NCBI GenBank assembly: GCA_047621305.1
Contig: JBLHNB010000006.1
Location: forward strand, 44,963 to 108,962
Direction of reading: 5' to 3'
Length of the DNA stretch: 64,000 bases
DNA from: Colwellia_A sp047621305
GTDB lineage: Bacteria; Pseudomonadota; Gammaproteobacteria; Enterobacterales; Alteromonadaceae
In this document: one piece after another, positions 62,243-64,000 of the stretch
Numbering within the stretch: the first letter of the stretch is position 1
Layout of the letters: every line of letters starts with the position of its first letter
Translations under genes and position numbers: made by a program
The notes under the pieces: generated by a model
What the model was told of the DNA's origin: nothing
Database searches by the model: none
What the model saw: only the letters and a program-made list of their open reading frames with translations

Positions 62243-62807
62243 TGTTTTATACATACATGGTTTTAATTCATCTCCTTTATCTACAAAAGCTATGGTTACT
62301 CAAGCGTATTTAGCAAAGAATTTGCCTGACATTAGGTTTCATTGCCCACAAATAGCGAGTAAACCTAATGCTGCTATTGATCAATTAGAAAAAATTATTG
62401 CGCAATACCCTAACGACAAATGGTATTTAATTGGTTCTTCTCTTGGCGGATACTTTGCAACATATTTAAGTGAAAAATATAATTTTGAGGCGGTATTAAT
62501 TAATCCTGCGGTGAAACCTTATGAGCTGTTAAGTGATTATCTTGGTGAACAACTTAACCCTTATACTCATGAGGTTTATACGGTTGAAAAATCCTATTTA
62601 AAAGACTTAATACGATTAGAACAGAAAAAAATAAGAAAAAATAATTACATGGTCATGGTACAAACGGGAGATGAAGTGTTAGATTATCAACAGACAGTTG
62701 AAAAATACCAAGACTGCAACTTAATTGTACAGGCAGGGGGAGACCATAGTTTTGTTAACTATGCACAAGTGCTCACAAAAATGATGCATTTTTTCCAGCT
62801 AGCGTAA
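62235..62807 (+). CDS. yqiA: Alpha/beta-hydrolase esterase YqiA
   Basis: 190 residues of the UPF0227/YqiA esterase family. Starts LYIHGFNSSPLSTKA with the oxyanion-hole HGF, then the nucleophile elbow LIGSSLGGYFATYLSE (serine near residue 73), GDEVLDYQQ with the acidic residue and GGDHSFVNYA with the catalytic His near 172. Its start overlaps the cpdA end by 8 bases. The natural substrate is unknown. Confidence 0.92.
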   Translation: MGNVLYIHGFNSSPLSTKAMVTQAYLAKNLPDIRFHCPQIASKPNAAIDQLEKIIAQYPNDKWYLIGSSLGGYFATYLSEKYNFEAVLINPAVKPYELLSDYLGEQLNPYTHEVYTVEKSYLKDLIRLEQKKIRKNNYMVMVQTGDEVLDYQQTVEKYQDCNLIVQAGGDHSFVNYAQVLTKMMHFFQLA

Positions 62808-62853
62808 CCTTATATTCTATAGACAATGAACAATAATGCGATCGAAAACATAA

Positions 62854-64000
62854 ATGACTGAACAATATAATTCGGAATCTATTGAGGTTCTAAGCGGGTT
62901 AGACCCCGTACGACATCGCCCCGGCATGTACACAGATACGACTCGTCCTAATCATTTAGGACAAGAAGTTATCGATAACTCAGTGGATGAGGCTTTAGCG
63001 GGTCACGCCCAAAATATTGTAGTCGTTCTTGATAAAGACCAATCGTTAGAAGTAACGGATGATGGTCGTGGTATGCCAATAGATATTCATAAAGAAGAAG
63101 GTGTATCTGGCGTTGAATTAATATTTTGCAAGCTTCATGCGGGTGGTAAATTTTCTAATAAAAATTATCAATTTTCTGGTGGTTTACATGGTGTTGGTAT
63201 CTCTGTGGTCAACGCATTATCTTCCCGTGTTGACGTAACGGTTAGACGTGATAGCAAAATTTATGAAATGGCCTTTGAAAGTGGCGAGAAAGTTGAAGAG
63301 CTCAGAGAAACTGGCACAGTAGGCCGCCGAAATACCGGAACACGCGTAAAGTTTTGGCCAGATGCAAAGTACTTCGACTCAGCAAAATTCTCAGTGTTAA
63401 AACTGGTTCATCTACTAAAGGCAAAAGCCGTATTATGCCCAGGTTTAACGATAAAATTTCATGATAAAAACGAAGATAAAAAATACGAATGGTGTTTTGA
63501 AGATGGCCTGGTTGATTATCTAAAAGAATCGGTTAAAAACTATATAAACTTACCTGAAGAACCTTTTGTCGGAACGTTTTCGTCGACACAAGAAGCTGCT
63601 GACTGGGCAATTACTTGGTTACCCGAAGGTGGCGAAGGGGTGGGTGAAAGTTATGTTAACCTCATTCCTACCATTCAAGGTGGTACCCATGTTAATGGTA
63701 TGCGCCAAGGTTTGTTGGAGGCAATGCGAGAATTTTGTGAATTTAGAAACCTCATACCTCGTGGCGTTAAACTCACACCTGATGATATTTGGGATAAATG
63801 TTCTTATATCTTATCGGTTAAAATGCAAGATCCGCAATTTGCGGGTCAAACCAAAGAGCGATTATCTTCTCGTCAATGTGCAGCGTTCGTAACTGGTGTT
63901 GTTAAAGACTCATTTAGTTTATGGCTCAATGAACACACAGAAATTGCTGAGTCACTTGCTGATTTTTGTATTTCTAATGCGCAGCGTCGACTACGTGCTA
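62854..64000 (+). CDS. parE: DNA topoisomerase IV subunit B, N-terminal part (partial)
   Basis: The frame starts with ATG 62854 (MTEQYNSESIEVLSGLDPV) and is open to the window edge, giving at least 382 residues. It aligns along its length with E. coli ParE: RPGMYTDTTRPNHLGQEVIDNSVDEALAG, the GHKL ATPase motifs DDGRGMP and GGLHGVGISVVNALS, and the transducer QTKERLSSRQCAAFV. ParE with ParC unlinks sister chromosomes. Placed 47 bases after yqiA as in E. coli. Confidence 0.96.
   Translation, partial: MTEQYNSESIEVLSGLDPVRHRPGMYTDTTRPNHLGQEVIDNSVDEALAGHAQNIVVVLDKDQSLEVTDDGRGMPIDIHKEEGVSGVELIFCKLHAGGKFSNKNYQFSGGLHGVGISVVNALSSRVDVTVRRDSKIYEMAFESGEKVEELRETGTVGRRNTGTRVKFWPDAKYFDSAKFSVLKLVHLLKAKAVLCPGLTIKFHDKNEDKKYEWCFEDGLVDYLKESVKNYINLPEEPFVGTFSSTQEAADWAITWLPEGGEGVGESYVNLIPTIQGGTHVNGMRQGLLEAMREFCEFRNLIPRGVKLTPDDIWDKCSYILSVKMQDPQFAGQTKERLSSRQCAAFVTGVVKDSFSLWLNEHTEIAESLADFCISNAQRRLRA

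Noticed and set aside
63566..63892. An open frame of 108 codons on the plus strand
   Set aside because: It lies in another frame inside parE, which is clearly coding across this stretch.

Overview
The window looks like chromosomal DNA of an AT-rich marine gammaproteobacterium of the order Alteromonadales, most like Colwellia or a close relative (Colwelliaceae). This is inferred from protein similarity to enterobacterial and Shewanella-type core genes (AceE, Rmf, MoaABCDE, TrmD, HldE, ParE), low GC, and gene orders such as tolC-nudF-yqiB-cpdA-yqiA-parE that are conserved across Gammaproteobacteria. Nearly all of it is coding. I see no tRNA or rRNA gene, no CRISPR array and no prophage.

Layout. 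1-6.5 kb: end of pdhR, then aceE-aceF-lpdA (pyruvate dehydrogenase). 6.5-9.3 kb: a diguanylate cyclase with a periplasmic repeat region, a DUF3820 protein and the short gene rmf (ribosome hibernation). 9.3-17.8 kb: a ten-gene molybdenum cofactor and molybdate transport operon on the minus strand (moaA-mobA-moaB-moaC-moaD-moaE-modABC-moeB), with a Moco-riboswitch-like leader and divergent moeA. 18-27.4 kb: a cysteine-desulfurase-like enzyme, an acetyltransferase, an FAD oxidoreductase, a large Ig-repeat lipoprotein, a 2-hydroxyacid dehydrogenase, NnrS, a DUF2164 protein, a palindromic intergenic repeat element and iscX. 27.5-38.5 kb: maeA, the rpsP-rimM-trmD-rplS operon, acs, and aroF-tyrA preceded by two TyrR-type boxes. 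38.5-43.2 kb: cell-surface genes (a heptosyltransferase-like GT9 protein, a WaaE-like GT2 protein, a Wzi-like porin) with two decayed transposase genes (IS982 and ISAs1 types).

43.3-58.5 kb: the enterobacterial block ygiM-ygiF-glnE-hldE is present, but between ygiF and glnE lies a minus-strand cluster of eight genes: a lipoprotein with a Ser/Arg/Lys-rich tail, a double-DUF350 membrane protein, a membrane-anchored spermidine-synthase-like enzyme, DUF2170 (YjfI), PspA/IM30 (YjfJ), DUF2491 (YjfK), a small possible ribbon-helix-helix protein and a two-helix potassium channel. It has two promoter regions. Each has a -35 box lying inside the same palindrome (GACATA-N-TATGTC), and one has a second copy at the predicted start of transcription. 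This looks like a self-contained, co-regulated membrane-stress or polyamine system and is the most interesting part of the window.

58.6-64 kb: tolC (minus) and, divergently, nudF-yqiB-cpdA-yqiA, then parE, which runs off the end of the window. Start codons were re-chosen in many places from ribosome binding sites and family length. Regulatory calls rest on motif reading only.
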